Below are positions 47,095 to 54,919 of a stretch of DNA of 64,000 bases, piece after piece; the stretch's first letter is position 1; every line of letters begins with the position of its first letter. The stretch lies in contig NZ_CAMLJP010000013.1 in assembly GCF_946480385.1 (NCBI RefSeq), positions 8,399 to 72,398 of the forward strand, given 5' to 3'. The stretch is from an uncultured Azospirillum sp. (GTDB lineage Bacteria > Pseudomonadota > Alphaproteobacteria > Azospirillales > Azospirillaceae). Below the pieces are notes generated by a model that saw only the letters and a program-made list of their open reading frames with translations, made no database searches and was not told the DNA's origin. The translations under genes were made by a program, and so were the position numbers.

Positions 47095-50000
47095 ACCTCT
47101 CCGAACTCTGCATCCGCCGTCCGGTGATGACCATTCTCCTGACGGCGGCCCTGGTGCTGGGCGGTTTGGCGGCCTACCGCCAGCTGCCCACCGCGGCGCT
47201 GCCTCGGGTGGATTTCCCGGTCATCAGCGTCAGCGCCAGCCTGCCCGGCGCCTCGCCGGAGACGATGGCGGCGTCCATCGCCAGTCCGCTGGAGCGTGAA
47301 TTCTCCACCATCGCCGGCATCGACACCATCACGTCGAACAGCACGCTCGGCAGCACCAGCATCACCATCCAGTTCGTGCTGGAGCGCGACATCGACGCGG
47401 CGGCGGCCGACGTGCAGGCGGCCATCGCCCGCACCCAGCGCCGGCTGCCGGCGGAGATGACGACCCCGCCCAGCTACCGCAAGGTCAACCCGGCCGACCA
47501 GCCGATCCTGTTCCTGTCGCTGAACTCGCCGACCCTGCCGCTGGCCCGCCTGAACGACATCGCCGAGACGCTGATCCAGCCCAAGGTCGCGACCCTGCCG
47601 GGCGTCGCCCAGGTCCAGATCTACGGCTCGCAGAAATATGCGGTGCGGGTTCAGGTCAATCCCAACGCGCTGGCCCTGCGTGGAATCGGCATCGACGAGC
47701 TGCAGAAGGCGCTGGCCGCCGCCAACGCCAACACGCCCGTCGGCACCCTGACCGGTCAGCAGCAGCAGCTGGTGATCGCCGCCAACCCGCAGCTTCCCGA
47801 CGCCGACGCCTTCCGCCAGCTGATCGTCGCCTACCGCAACAACGCTCCCGTGCGGCTGGGCGACGTGGCGAAGGTGCTGGACAGCGTCGAGAACGACCGC
47901 ACCGCCAGCTGGCTGAACGGCACCCGCAGCATCATGCTGGCGGTCCAACGCCAGCCCGACGCCAACACGGTCGAGGTGGTGGACCGCGTGCGCGAACTGG
48001 TGCCGGTGTTCCAGGCCCAGCTTCCGGCCGCCGCCGCCATCCAGGTGGTCAACGACCGCTCGCAGTCGATCCGGCAGGCGGTGGAGGACGTGCAGTTCAC
48101 GCTGGCCCTCACCATCGTGCTGGTCGTGCTGGTCATCTTCCTGTTCCTGCGCCGGCTGTCGGCGACGCTGATCCCGGCGCTGGCCGTGCCGATCTCGCTG
48201 ATCGCGACGGCGGGCGGCATGCATCTGCTGGGCTTTTCCGTCGACAACATCTCGCTGATGGCGCTGACTCTGGCCGTCGGCCTCGTGGTGGACGACGCCA
48301 TCGTCATGATGGAGAACATCGTCCGCTACGTCGAAGAGGGGATGAAGCCGTTCGAGGCCGCGATCAAGGGCTCGCGCGAGATCGGCTTCACCATCCTGTC
48401 GATCACCCTGTCGCTGGTCGCGGTCTTCATCCCGATCCTGCTGATGGGCGGCGTGGTCGGGCGGCTGTTCCACGAATTCGCGCTGGTCGTGACCATGGCC
48501 ATCGCGGCGTCGGCCTTCGTGTCGCTGACGCTGACGCCGATGATGTGCTCGCGCTTCCTCACCCATGCCCACCACCAGCAGGAAGGCCAGAAGGAGAACT
48601 GGTTCGGCCGCACGCTGGAGGCGGGCTTTTCCGCCCTGCTGAGCGGCTATGGCCGCACGCTGCGCTGGACCCTGCGCCACCGGCCGCTGATGGGGCTGGT
48701 GATGATCGGCACCATCATCGGCACCGTCCTGCTCTATCAGGCGATCCCCAAGGGCTTCTTCCCGACCGAGGACATCGGCCAGATCTTCGTGACGACGGAG
48801 GCGCGGGCCGACATCGCCTTCCCGGCGATGGCGGAACGGCAGCAGCAGGTCGCCGCCATCGTCAAGGCCAATCCGGCGGTGGTGGACGTCATCTCCTCCG
48901 TCGGCACCGGCGGCAACACCGGCAACATGGGCCGCATGTTCATCACCCTGAAGCCGCGCGACGAGCGTCCCTCGGCGACCGAGGTGATCCAGCAGCTTCG
49001 CCGTCAGGTCGCCGGCATCCCCGGCATGGCGGTCTACATGCAGCCGGTGCAGAACCTTCGCATCGGCGGCCGGTCGTCCAAGAGCCTCTACCAGTACACC
49101 ATCCAGGGTCTGGATCTGGACGAGCTGTACCAGTGGTCCGACCGGCTGGAGCAGGCGCTGCGCGGCATCCCGATCCTGCAGGACGTGACCAGCGACCTTC
49201 AGCTCAACAACCCGCAGGCCTATGTCCACATCGACCGCGAGAAGGCGGCGACGCTGGGCATCGGCGTCGATCAGGTGCGCTCCACCCTCTACAGCGCCTT
49301 CGGCCAGCGGCAGGTCTCGACCATCTACACCCCCAGCAACGACTATCAGGTGATGATCGAGCTGGAGCCGAAATACCAGGGCGACGACAGTTCGCTGTCG
49401 CGCATCTATGTCCGCTCCGCCACCAGCGGCAAGCTGGTGCCGCTCGACGCCTTCGCGCGGGTGGAGCGCACGGCCGGCCCGCTGGCGGTGGCGCACCAGG
49501 GCCAGCTACCCGCCGTGACCCTGTCCTTCAACCTTGCCCCCGGCGCCTCGCTTGGTCAGGCGGTCGACCTGATCCGCGTGGCGGAGCGCGAGATGGGGCT
49601 GCCCGCCACCATCACCACCGGCTTCGCCGGCACCGCGCAGGTGTTCCAGGATGCCCAGTCGGGGCAGGCCCTGCTGCTGGCGGCGGCGGTGCTGGTGATC
49701 TACATCGTGCTGGGCGTGCTGTATGAAAGCTTCATCCACCCGCTGACCATCCTGTCCGGCCTGCCCTCGGCGGCCATCGGCGCGCTGGCGACGCTGATCC
49801 TGTTCGACACCGAACTCAGCGTCATCGCCATCATCGGCATCCTGATGCTGATCGGCATCGTGAAGAAGAACGCGATCATGATGATCGACTTCGCGGTGGA
49901 GGCGCGGCGCAACGGCATGGCGGCGCGCGACGCCATCGAGCAGGCCTGCCTGCTGCGCTTCCGTCCGATCATGATGACCACCATGGCGGCGATCATGGGC

Positions 50001-50222
50001 ACCCTGCCCATCGCCATCGCCCATGGCGCCGCCGCCGAACTGCGCCAGCCCCTGGGCCTTGCCGTGGTCGGCGGGCTGTGCGTGTCGCAGGTGCTGACGC
50101 TCTACATCACGCCGTCGCTCTACCTCTACATGGAGGATTTCGGCCACTTCGTCGGAAATCTGTTCCGCAGCCGCAAGGCGGACCTGCCCCACGGCCCGAT
50201 GCCGGCCAGCGGCGACGATTGA
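47091..50222 (+). CDS. RND multidrug efflux pump, MdtB/MdtC-like
   Basis: The 1043-residue protein is a full-length HAE1-type RND transporter. It begins MNLSELCIRRPVMTILLTAALVLGG; the proton-relay Asp pair is in LTLAVGLVVDDAIVMMENIVRYVEEG; GVVGRLFHEFALVVTMAIAASAFVSLTLTPMMCSRF follows; and the C-terminal half has PSAAIGALATLILFDTELSVIAIIGILMLIGIVKKNAIMMIDFA. Two large periplasmic loops are present. It exports drugs or lipophilic compounds using proton motive force. MdtB/MdtC-like by sequence feel; substrate not predictable. Confidence 0.96.
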   Translation: MNLSELCIRRPVMTILLTAALVLGGLAAYRQLPTAALPRVDFPVISVSASLPGASPETMAASIASPLEREFSTIAGIDTITSNSTLGSTSITIQFVLERDIDAAAADVQAAIARTQRRLPAEMTTPPSYRKVNPADQPILFLSLNSPTLPLARLNDIAETLIQPKVATLPGVAQVQIYGSQKYAVRVQVNPNALALRGIGIDELQKALAAANANTPVGTLTGQQQQLVIAANPQLPDADAFRQLIVAYRNNAPVRLGDVAKVLDSVENDRTASWLNGTRSIMLAVQRQPDANTVEVVDRVRELVPVFQAQLPAAAAIQVVNDRSQSIRQAVEDVQFTLALTIVLVVLVIFLFLRRLSATLIPALAVPISLIATAGGMHLLGFSVDNISLMALTLAVGLVVDDAIVMMENIVRYVEEGMKPFEAAIKGSREIGFTILSITLSLVAVFIPILLMGGVVGRLFHEFALVVTMAIAASAFVSLTLTPMMCSRFLTHAHHQQEGQKENWFGRTLEAGFSALLSGYGRTLRWTLRHRPLMGLVMIGTIIGTVLLYQAIPKGFFPTEDIGQIFVTTEARADIAFPAMAERQQQVAAIVKANPAVVDVISSVGTGGNTGNMGRMFITLKPRDERPSATEVIQQLRRQVAGIPGMAVYMQPVQNLRIGGRSSKSLYQYTIQGLDLDELYQWSDRLEQALRGIPILQDVTSDLQLNNPQAYVHIDREKAATLGIGVDQVRSTLYSAFGQRQVSTIYTPSNDYQVMIELEPKYQGDDSSLSRIYVRSATSGKLVPLDAFARVERTAGPLAVAHQGQLPAVTLSFNLAPGASLGQAVDLIRVAEREMGLPATITTGFAGTAQVFQDAQSGQALLLAAAVLVIYIVLGVLYESFIHPLTILSGLPSAAIGALATLILFDTELSVIAIIGILMLIGIVKKNAIMMIDFAVEARRNGMAARDAIEQACLLRFRPIMMTTMAAIMGTLPIAIAHGAAAELRQPLGLAVVGGLCVSQVLTLYITPSLYLYMEDFGHFVGNLFRSRKADLPHGPMPASGDD

Positions 50223-50249
50223 GGGGCAACAGGGGCCAAAGGAGAAAAC

Positions 50250-50714
50250 TTACACCGCGATCTGCGTGACCATCGGCGTGTTCACCCCGGCGTCGGCGCG
50301 GCGGTAGGCGTCGATGGCCTCCGACCAGGGTTCGATGGTCAGGCCGCTGCCCATGGCTTCCTGATGGATGCTCTGCGCCACATAGCCGGCGTTCGGCAGG
50401 GCGTTCAGCGGCACCGGCCCGCCAATGACCGGGCCCGCGTCTTCCACCGACCCGCCGATGGTGAAGCCGCCGGCCGAGCCGGCCGACGATTTCGCCCGCG
50501 TCGCAGTCGACTCGGCATCGGCGCGCCCGCTGCCCTGCAGGGCGTCGCCGGTCGCCTCGGTGCCGTCCTTGCTGCGCTTGCGTTCCTCCTCGCCTGGGAT
50601 GCGGCGGATCGGCTGAACCGCCGCGGCGTCGCTCGCCAGCATCTGACGCAGCTTCGCGAGGCCCGAATTGGGCGACGCGCCGGTCGGTGCGGGAAGGGCG
50701 GCCAGTCCGGACAA
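50250..50714 (-). CDS. Hypothetical 154-residue hydrophilic protein
   Basis: No family recognised. The product is rich in Ala, Gly, Ser and charged residues, low in complexity between about 45 and 90 (RRIPGEEERKRSKDGTEATGDALQ), and ends with a more ordered stretch (YVAQSIHQEAMGSGLTIEPWSEAIDAYRRADAG). There is no membrane segment or signal peptide. GC3 bias and clean frame support coding. It converges with the RND pump gene, ending 27 bases from it. Confidence 0.65.
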   Translation of the reverse strand: MSGLAALPAPTGASPNSGLAKLRQMLASDAAAVQPIRRIPGEEERKRSKDGTEATGDALQGSGRADAESTATRAKSSAGSAGGFTIGGSVEDAGPVIGGPVPLNALPNAGYVAQSIHQEAMGSGLTIEPWSEAIDAYRRADAGVNTPMVTQIAV

Positions 50715-50979
50715 GGGGCGGTTACCTCAGAACAGCCAGTGGAACACGGTGTAAGCGCAGCATCGCTGAAGCAGTATCGCTCATCCGGCGATCTTGCACA
50801 AACCACCGGCGATTCGAAACAGGGTAGTGCGGCAAAGGTTCCGAAATACTTAAAATGCCCCACAAATGTCCTCGGATTGCGACTCCATGGCGCAGAGGAG
50901 AACTCGGCAGGACGGAATGGGGCTGTTACAGTAGCCCCTTCGATAGCGGACCAGCAAACCGACGGATGGCGCGCAGACC

Positions 50980-52968
50980 TTGCCGGCCCAGATCCCAGAC
51001 CTTCCCCAGAGTCCTGAATTTTTCGGGACCCGTCCCCTTCCGGGTGACGGACCTGCGCCGGAGCCCGCGACCGGCGACGATCTCGCCGTGCTGGCTCTGG
51101 AGCAGATGGACCAGGGTGTGATGCTGGTCGATGCCGATCTGACGGTGCGCGTCATCAACGGCCGGCTGTACGAGATGTTCGAGGTGCCGCGCGGCTACAT
51201 GCCCGGCGCCGATTACGCCCGCATCATCCACTACCTCGCCCATCGGGGCGAATACGGCCCCGGCGACCCCGATGCCATCGCCGCCCGCCATCTGGATCGT
51301 GCGCGCCGCGCCGACCCGCCGCTCTACGAGCACCGCCGCCCCAACGGCCGGGTACTGGAAGTTCGGACCCGCCCCACCTCCGGCGGCGGCTTCGTCCGCA
51401 CCTACTCCGACGTGACCGAGCGGCGACGGGCGGAGGACGAGCTTGCGACCCAGCGTCATATGCTGCGCCTGACGCTGGAGAATATGGGGCAGGGCATCGT
51501 CCTGCTCGACCCCGACCTGCACTACATCGCCTGGAACAGCAACGCGCTGGATATACTGGGCGTGTCGGAGGAGGAACTGCGCGCCAACCCGGCGCTGCCC
51601 GATCTGGTGCGGCACCAGATCGCCAGCGGCATGGTCGGCATGCCCTCCGGTGCCCCCGATTTCGGCGACGACCTCGACGCCAAGACCGTCTATCTGATGG
51701 ATCGCATCGGCCGGCCGGAGCGGGAGTTCGTCTATGCCCGACCCCAGGGCGACGGTCGCTTCATCGAGGTGCGGGTGGTGCCGCTGCCGGACGGCGGGCA
51801 GGTGCGGACCTTCACCGACATCACCGACCGCCTGATCGCCGACGAGACGCTGCGCCAGAGCCGCGAGATCCTGACCGGGGTGATCGACGCCATCCCGGCC
51901 CTGATCGACGTGAAGGACCGCGACGGCACGGTGCGCCTGACCAACCGCTACTACCGCGAGACCTACGGCCCCGCCGCCGCCCCGCCTCCCGGCCCGTCCA
52001 CCGACCGCGCCACTGCTCTCGACCGGCTGGTGGTGGACAGCGGCCAGGGCGTTCCCTTCCACGAGGACCGCGCCCCCGACGGCGACGGCGCGATGCGCGA
52101 CTGGCTGACCACCAAGATGCCGCTGACCGACGATGACGGCGAGGTTACCCACATCGTCACCGTGGCGCTCGACATCACCGCGAGAAAGCGGGCGGAGGCC
52201 GAACTGCGCGACGCCCAGGCCAGCCTGATCCAGGCGGAGAAGCTGTCTTCGCTTGCCCAGCTGGTCGCCGGCGTGGCGCATGAGGTGAACACCCCCATCG
52301 GCGTCACCCTGACCGCCATCTCTCACTTGGCGGAGGAGGTCGGCCGCATCCGCAGCTTATTCGAGGAGAACCGCATCCGCCGCAGCGATTTCCAGGAATT
52401 CCTGGATGTCGCGTGGGAATCGACGCGGATGATCCTGTCGAACGTGGAGCGCGCCACCGGCCTGATCCAGAGCTTCAAGCAGGTCGCCTCCGATCAGGCC
52501 AGCGGCGAGCGCCGCGCCTTCGACCTCGCCGCCTATGTCGACGAGGTGCTGCTGAGCCTGCGCCCGCGTCTGCGCCGCACGCGGGTGACGGTGGACCTCG
52601 ACATCCCCACCGGCCTGATCGTCGACGGCTATCCCGGTTCCTTCGCGCAGGTGCTGTCCAACCTGATCATCAATGCCCTGGTCCACGCTTTTGACGAGGG
52701 CGAAACGGGCCGCATCCTGTTGTCCGCCCGCGAGGAACCGGCCGGCTGGATCGAGATGCATTACGCCGACGACGGCAAGGGCATCCCCGCCGACATCCGC
52801 TCCCGCATTTTCGACCCCTTCTTCACCACCAAGCGCGGCCTGGGCGCCAGCGGGTTGGGCCTCAGCATCTGCGCCAACATCATGACCGGCACCATGCGCG
52901 GCAGCATCGCGCTGGAGGATGGCGAAGGGAAGGGCACGCGCTTCGTGCTGCGGTTTCCGGTAGGGTAG
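50980..52968 (+). CDS. Three-PAS sensor histidine kinase
   Basis: The 662-residue protein has three PAS domains: about 35-155 (LEQMDQGVMLVDADLTVRVINGRLYEMFEVP), 160-285 (LENMGQGIVLLDPDLHYIAWNSNALDILG), and 290-410 (VIDAIPALIDVKDRDGTVRLTN). The kinase core is HWE/HisKA-like with phospho-His in QLVAGVAHEVNTPIGVTL, N box LSNLIINALVHAF, and lid ADDGKGIPADIRSRIFDPFFTTKRGLGASGLGLSI. No membrane segment, so sensing is cytoplasmic. The start is TTG 50980, the first start after an in-frame stop at 50944; a later ATG (MDQGV) would cut the first PAS. No cognate regulator is adjacent. Confidence 0.9.
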   Translation: MPAQIPDLPQSPEFFGTRPLPGDGPAPEPATGDDLAVLALEQMDQGVMLVDADLTVRVINGRLYEMFEVPRGYMPGADYARIIHYLAHRGEYGPGDPDAIAARHLDRARRADPPLYEHRRPNGRVLEVRTRPTSGGGFVRTYSDVTERRRAEDELATQRHMLRLTLENMGQGIVLLDPDLHYIAWNSNALDILGVSEEELRANPALPDLVRHQIASGMVGMPSGAPDFGDDLDAKTVYLMDRIGRPEREFVYARPQGDGRFIEVRVVPLPDGGQVRTFTDITDRLIADETLRQSREILTGVIDAIPALIDVKDRDGTVRLTNRYYRETYGPAAAPPPGPSTDRATALDRLVVDSGQGVPFHEDRAPDGDGAMRDWLTTKMPLTDDDGEVTHIVTVALDITARKRAEAELRDAQASLIQAEKLSSLAQLVAGVAHEVNTPIGVTLTAISHLAEEVGRIRSLFEENRIRRSDFQEFLDVAWESTRMILSNVERATGLIQSFKQVASDQASGERRAFDLAAYVDEVLLSLRPRLRRTRVTVDLDIPTGLIVDGYPGSFAQVLSNLIINALVHAFDEGETGRILLSAREEPAGWIEMHYADDGKGIPADIRSRIFDPFFTTKRGLGASGLGLSICANIMTGTMRGSIALEDGEGKGTRFVLRFPVG

Positions 52969-53076
52969 GGGGGAGACGGCCGGCAAGTGGCTGCTCCGTG
53001 CGGAACGGACCGCATTGGCAGGAGCTTCGCCAAGCCCTTGTTCAGCCTTGCGTCAGTCGCGGCTTAAGGCGTGTTT

Positions 53077-54126
53077 TTACTCCAGGATCTGTTTGTACAA
53101 GACATTGAAGTTGAAATAGTTCATGTGCGCCTTCCCTGTAAATTTTTCGGTGAAACCCGTCGAAAATTTAATGGGAGTGACTTTGAAATGAGGGAAATTA
53201 CCTTTCACCGGCGGAGCGCAACACATCCAGTCGCCATTTGAATAAAAATCGCTCCAACTCCTGATGTCTTTGTTTGTCAGAAGGTCACGCACTGCTCGCT
53301 CTAGGTCTGGGGAACGTGCGCAGCATATGGCAAGCGGCGATCCGGCGGTGACCAGATGTATCGGAACCTCCGACTGAAAGGCAGCCAGAGATTCCACCGC
53401 CGCAACTGCGCCAAAGCTGTGCGCAAAGACGACGATGTCGGTATAGTTCTTCCCTTTGGCATCGTTCAAAGCGACTGCAATGCGTGTCTGCAGCTTCCGC
53501 GCCAGATCGTCGTCATTCCTGAAGTAGCGCTTAGTCGAATGGGCCACGTCAACGACCAGATTCACGGGCAGTAGTGCCATCAGAGTTGAAGCGCTGAGCC
53601 AAATCTGCCAGCCGGCAAGTTTTGCCCCGAGTGCGCTGAGCCAAATTCTGACCGATTGCGGAAGCGCATTGGCGAAGGGATTTGCGTCGTCCAGCGACCC
53701 GATGGCTGTGAGCGCCGCAATGACAGCGCCATAGTACCAGAAGAGCAGAATCAGCACGGCGAATACTGAGCTTAGAAACATGTAGTGGTTTGACCAAGCA
53801 ACCCTTAGAACTCGTCTGGACATAGTCCAGAATAGAAGAATCGACAGACCCCCAATGAACTTCTTAAATGGGGATCGTTCGGAAAGGGGAGGGGTGAGGT
53901 CGTTCCAGAATACCTCTTTAAATGAAAGAGAGTATTTCTTATCTCCTCCGCTGCCATATTGATAGCTGTACTGGATGTGCGCATCGGGGGATTCGACCGA
54001 TTGCAACGTCAAACCGCGTAGGGCGGCAAATCTTGTCAACCCTTCCGTCAACCGCTTGAGGCATTCATCCTTTTCCCGGCTGGCGAAGCCCGGAACGACG
54101 ATGATGAGTTTCTCATCCACTGACAT
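53077..54126 (-). CDS. Membrane-anchored α/β-hydrolase-like protein, low G+C
   Basis: The 349-residue protein begins LIIVVPGFASREKDE, as in α/β-hydrolases, and has a nucleophile-elbow-like IVVFAHSFGAVAAVESL (Ser237; AHSFG instead of GxSxG). Between them lie two to three membrane segments (about 92-140 and 165-195). Candidate catalytic Asp and His cannot be placed with confidence. Base composition and codon use (many AAA, ATT, GAA) differ from all neighbours, pointing to transfer. A lipase or esterase is the best guess. Confidence 0.7.
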   Translation of the reverse strand: MSVDEKLIIVVPGFASREKDECLKRLTEGLTRFAALRGLTLQSVESPDAHIQYSYQYGSGGDKKYSLSFKEVFWNDLTPPLSERSPFKKFIGGLSILLFWTMSRRVLRVAWSNHYMFLSSVFAVLILLFWYYGAVIAALTAIGSLDDANPFANALPQSVRIWLSALGAKLAGWQIWLSASTLMALLPVNLVVDVAHSTKRYFRNDDDLARKLQTRIAVALNDAKGKNYTDIVVFAHSFGAVAAVESLAAFQSEVPIHLVTAGSPLAICCARSPDLERAVRDLLTNKDIRSWSDFYSNGDWMCCAPPVKGNFPHFKVTPIKFSTGFTEKFTGKAHMNYFNFNVLYKQILE

Positions 54127-54321
54127 GTCTATGGCCTCAGCTCTTTACTTAAAGTCAAGGCTGTCCTCCAGAGATACTGCCTGAAGTATATGGGTTCTCC
54201 AAGGGCAAGCTGAAGCTGTTTTCAAACCTGGAGATCACTCCCTCAACGGTGTATGTGCTGGTTCCGGATCGTCACCGGCCGGCGATGGCCCCCCAATGTG
54301 GTTACCGCCAATCGTGCACTC
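54127..54321. other. Non-coding stretch in the low-G+C patch
   Basis: About 195 bases between the hydrolase start and the receiver remnant. I see no gene, RNA or repeat. GGCTGTCCTCCAGAGATACTG and similar sequence has no recognisable motif. The composition is intermediate between the hydrolase gene and the host. Confidence 0.35.
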
Positions 54322-54510
54322 TCACCCCGCGATCAGCTCCCTGATCCGTGTGGCCAGCACTTCCATGGCAAAGGGCTTAGTCAGGACCAACATGCCGGAT
54401 CCCAACGGTCCGTTGTTCAGCATCGCTTTCTCGGCGAAGTCCGGCCGATTGGAAAGGAAACAGACAGTGACGTCGACGCATCCTGCCGGATGTGGCAGCT
54501 CCCGTCAGAA
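54322..54510 (-). pseudogene. Remnant of a receiver domain (hybrid kinase/regulator tail)
   Basis: Read on the minus strand, about 60 codons encode the last part of a receiver: VTVCFLSNRPDFAE, then GSGMLVLTKPFAMEVLATRIRELIAG and a TGA stop at 54324-54322. The TKPF lysine motif and the end helix are clear, and they match receivers at the end of hybrid histidine kinases common in this group. The upstream part (phosphoacceptor Asp, acidic pair) is gone and no start or ribosome site exists. This is a truncated relic beside the low-G+C hydrolase gene. Confidence 0.6.
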
Positions 54511-54530
54511 GGCACGAATTGCAGGAATCC

Positions 54531-54544
54531 TTGCGAATTCGCAA
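54531..54544. promoter_or_regulatory. Perfect 14-bp palindrome upstream of a small membrane protein
   Basis: TTGCGAATTCGCAA reads the same on both strands, 84 bases before ATG 54628. Its position suits an operator for the small membrane protein gene. No regulator is assigned. Confidence 0.35.
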
Positions 54545-54627
54545 TGCCACCCGCTCACCATCCCATTAGTCTGTACTCATATTCCCCATCAATGCCGCCC
54601 CGGCGGCACCGGAATGGAGCACATGCC

Positions 54628-54840
54628 ATGGCCACCCACGCCGACCTGAACGCCCCGATCTACGAGCACTTCAACCTGGGCATCTTCGTGCTCGGGCTGC
54701 TCGCGGCAGCGCTGATGCTGCTGATCCTGCCGATCGGCTTCATCTTCCACCTCAGCATCATCCTCTATGCCGCCCTGCTCGGCACCGCGCTGTTCTTCGT
54801 TGCCATCTGGAAGATGACCGCGGGAGCCAAGCGGCCCTGA
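54628..54840 (+). CDS. Small two-helix inner-membrane protein
   Basis: The 70-residue product starts at ATG 54628, 8 bases after GGAG; the frame is open further upstream but without coding bias. It has a polar N-terminus (MATHADLNAPIYEHFN) and two membrane segments (about 18-39 and 42-62), ending KMTAGAKRP. No family assigned. It converges with the indolepyruvate oxidoreductase gene. Confidence 0.7.
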   Translation: MATHADLNAPIYEHFNLGIFVLGLLAAALMLLILPIGFIFHLSIILYAALLGTALFFVAIWKMTAGAKRP

Positions 54841-54882
54841 AAAAAAAAAGGCGCCCTCCCCAGCATCACCGGGGAGGGCGCC
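54841..54882 (-). terminator. Intrinsic terminator for the minus-strand oxidoreductase gene
   Basis: GGCGCCCTCCCC (54850-54861) and GGGGAGGGCGCC (54871-54882) form a perfect 12-bp stem with a 9-base loop. On the minus strand it is followed by nine T (the AAAAAAAAA at 54841-54849). It starts 38 bases after the oxidoreductase stop and directly abuts the plus-strand small gene, so it may serve both. Confidence 0.9.
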
Positions 54883-54919
54883 TTCGCCTCACATTACCTC
54901 ACTGAACCACCGAACCGCC

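Noticed and set aside
46818..49496. An 892-codon minus-strand open frame opposite the RND pump
   Set aside because: Shadow of the RND transporter gene; no domain and no start signal.
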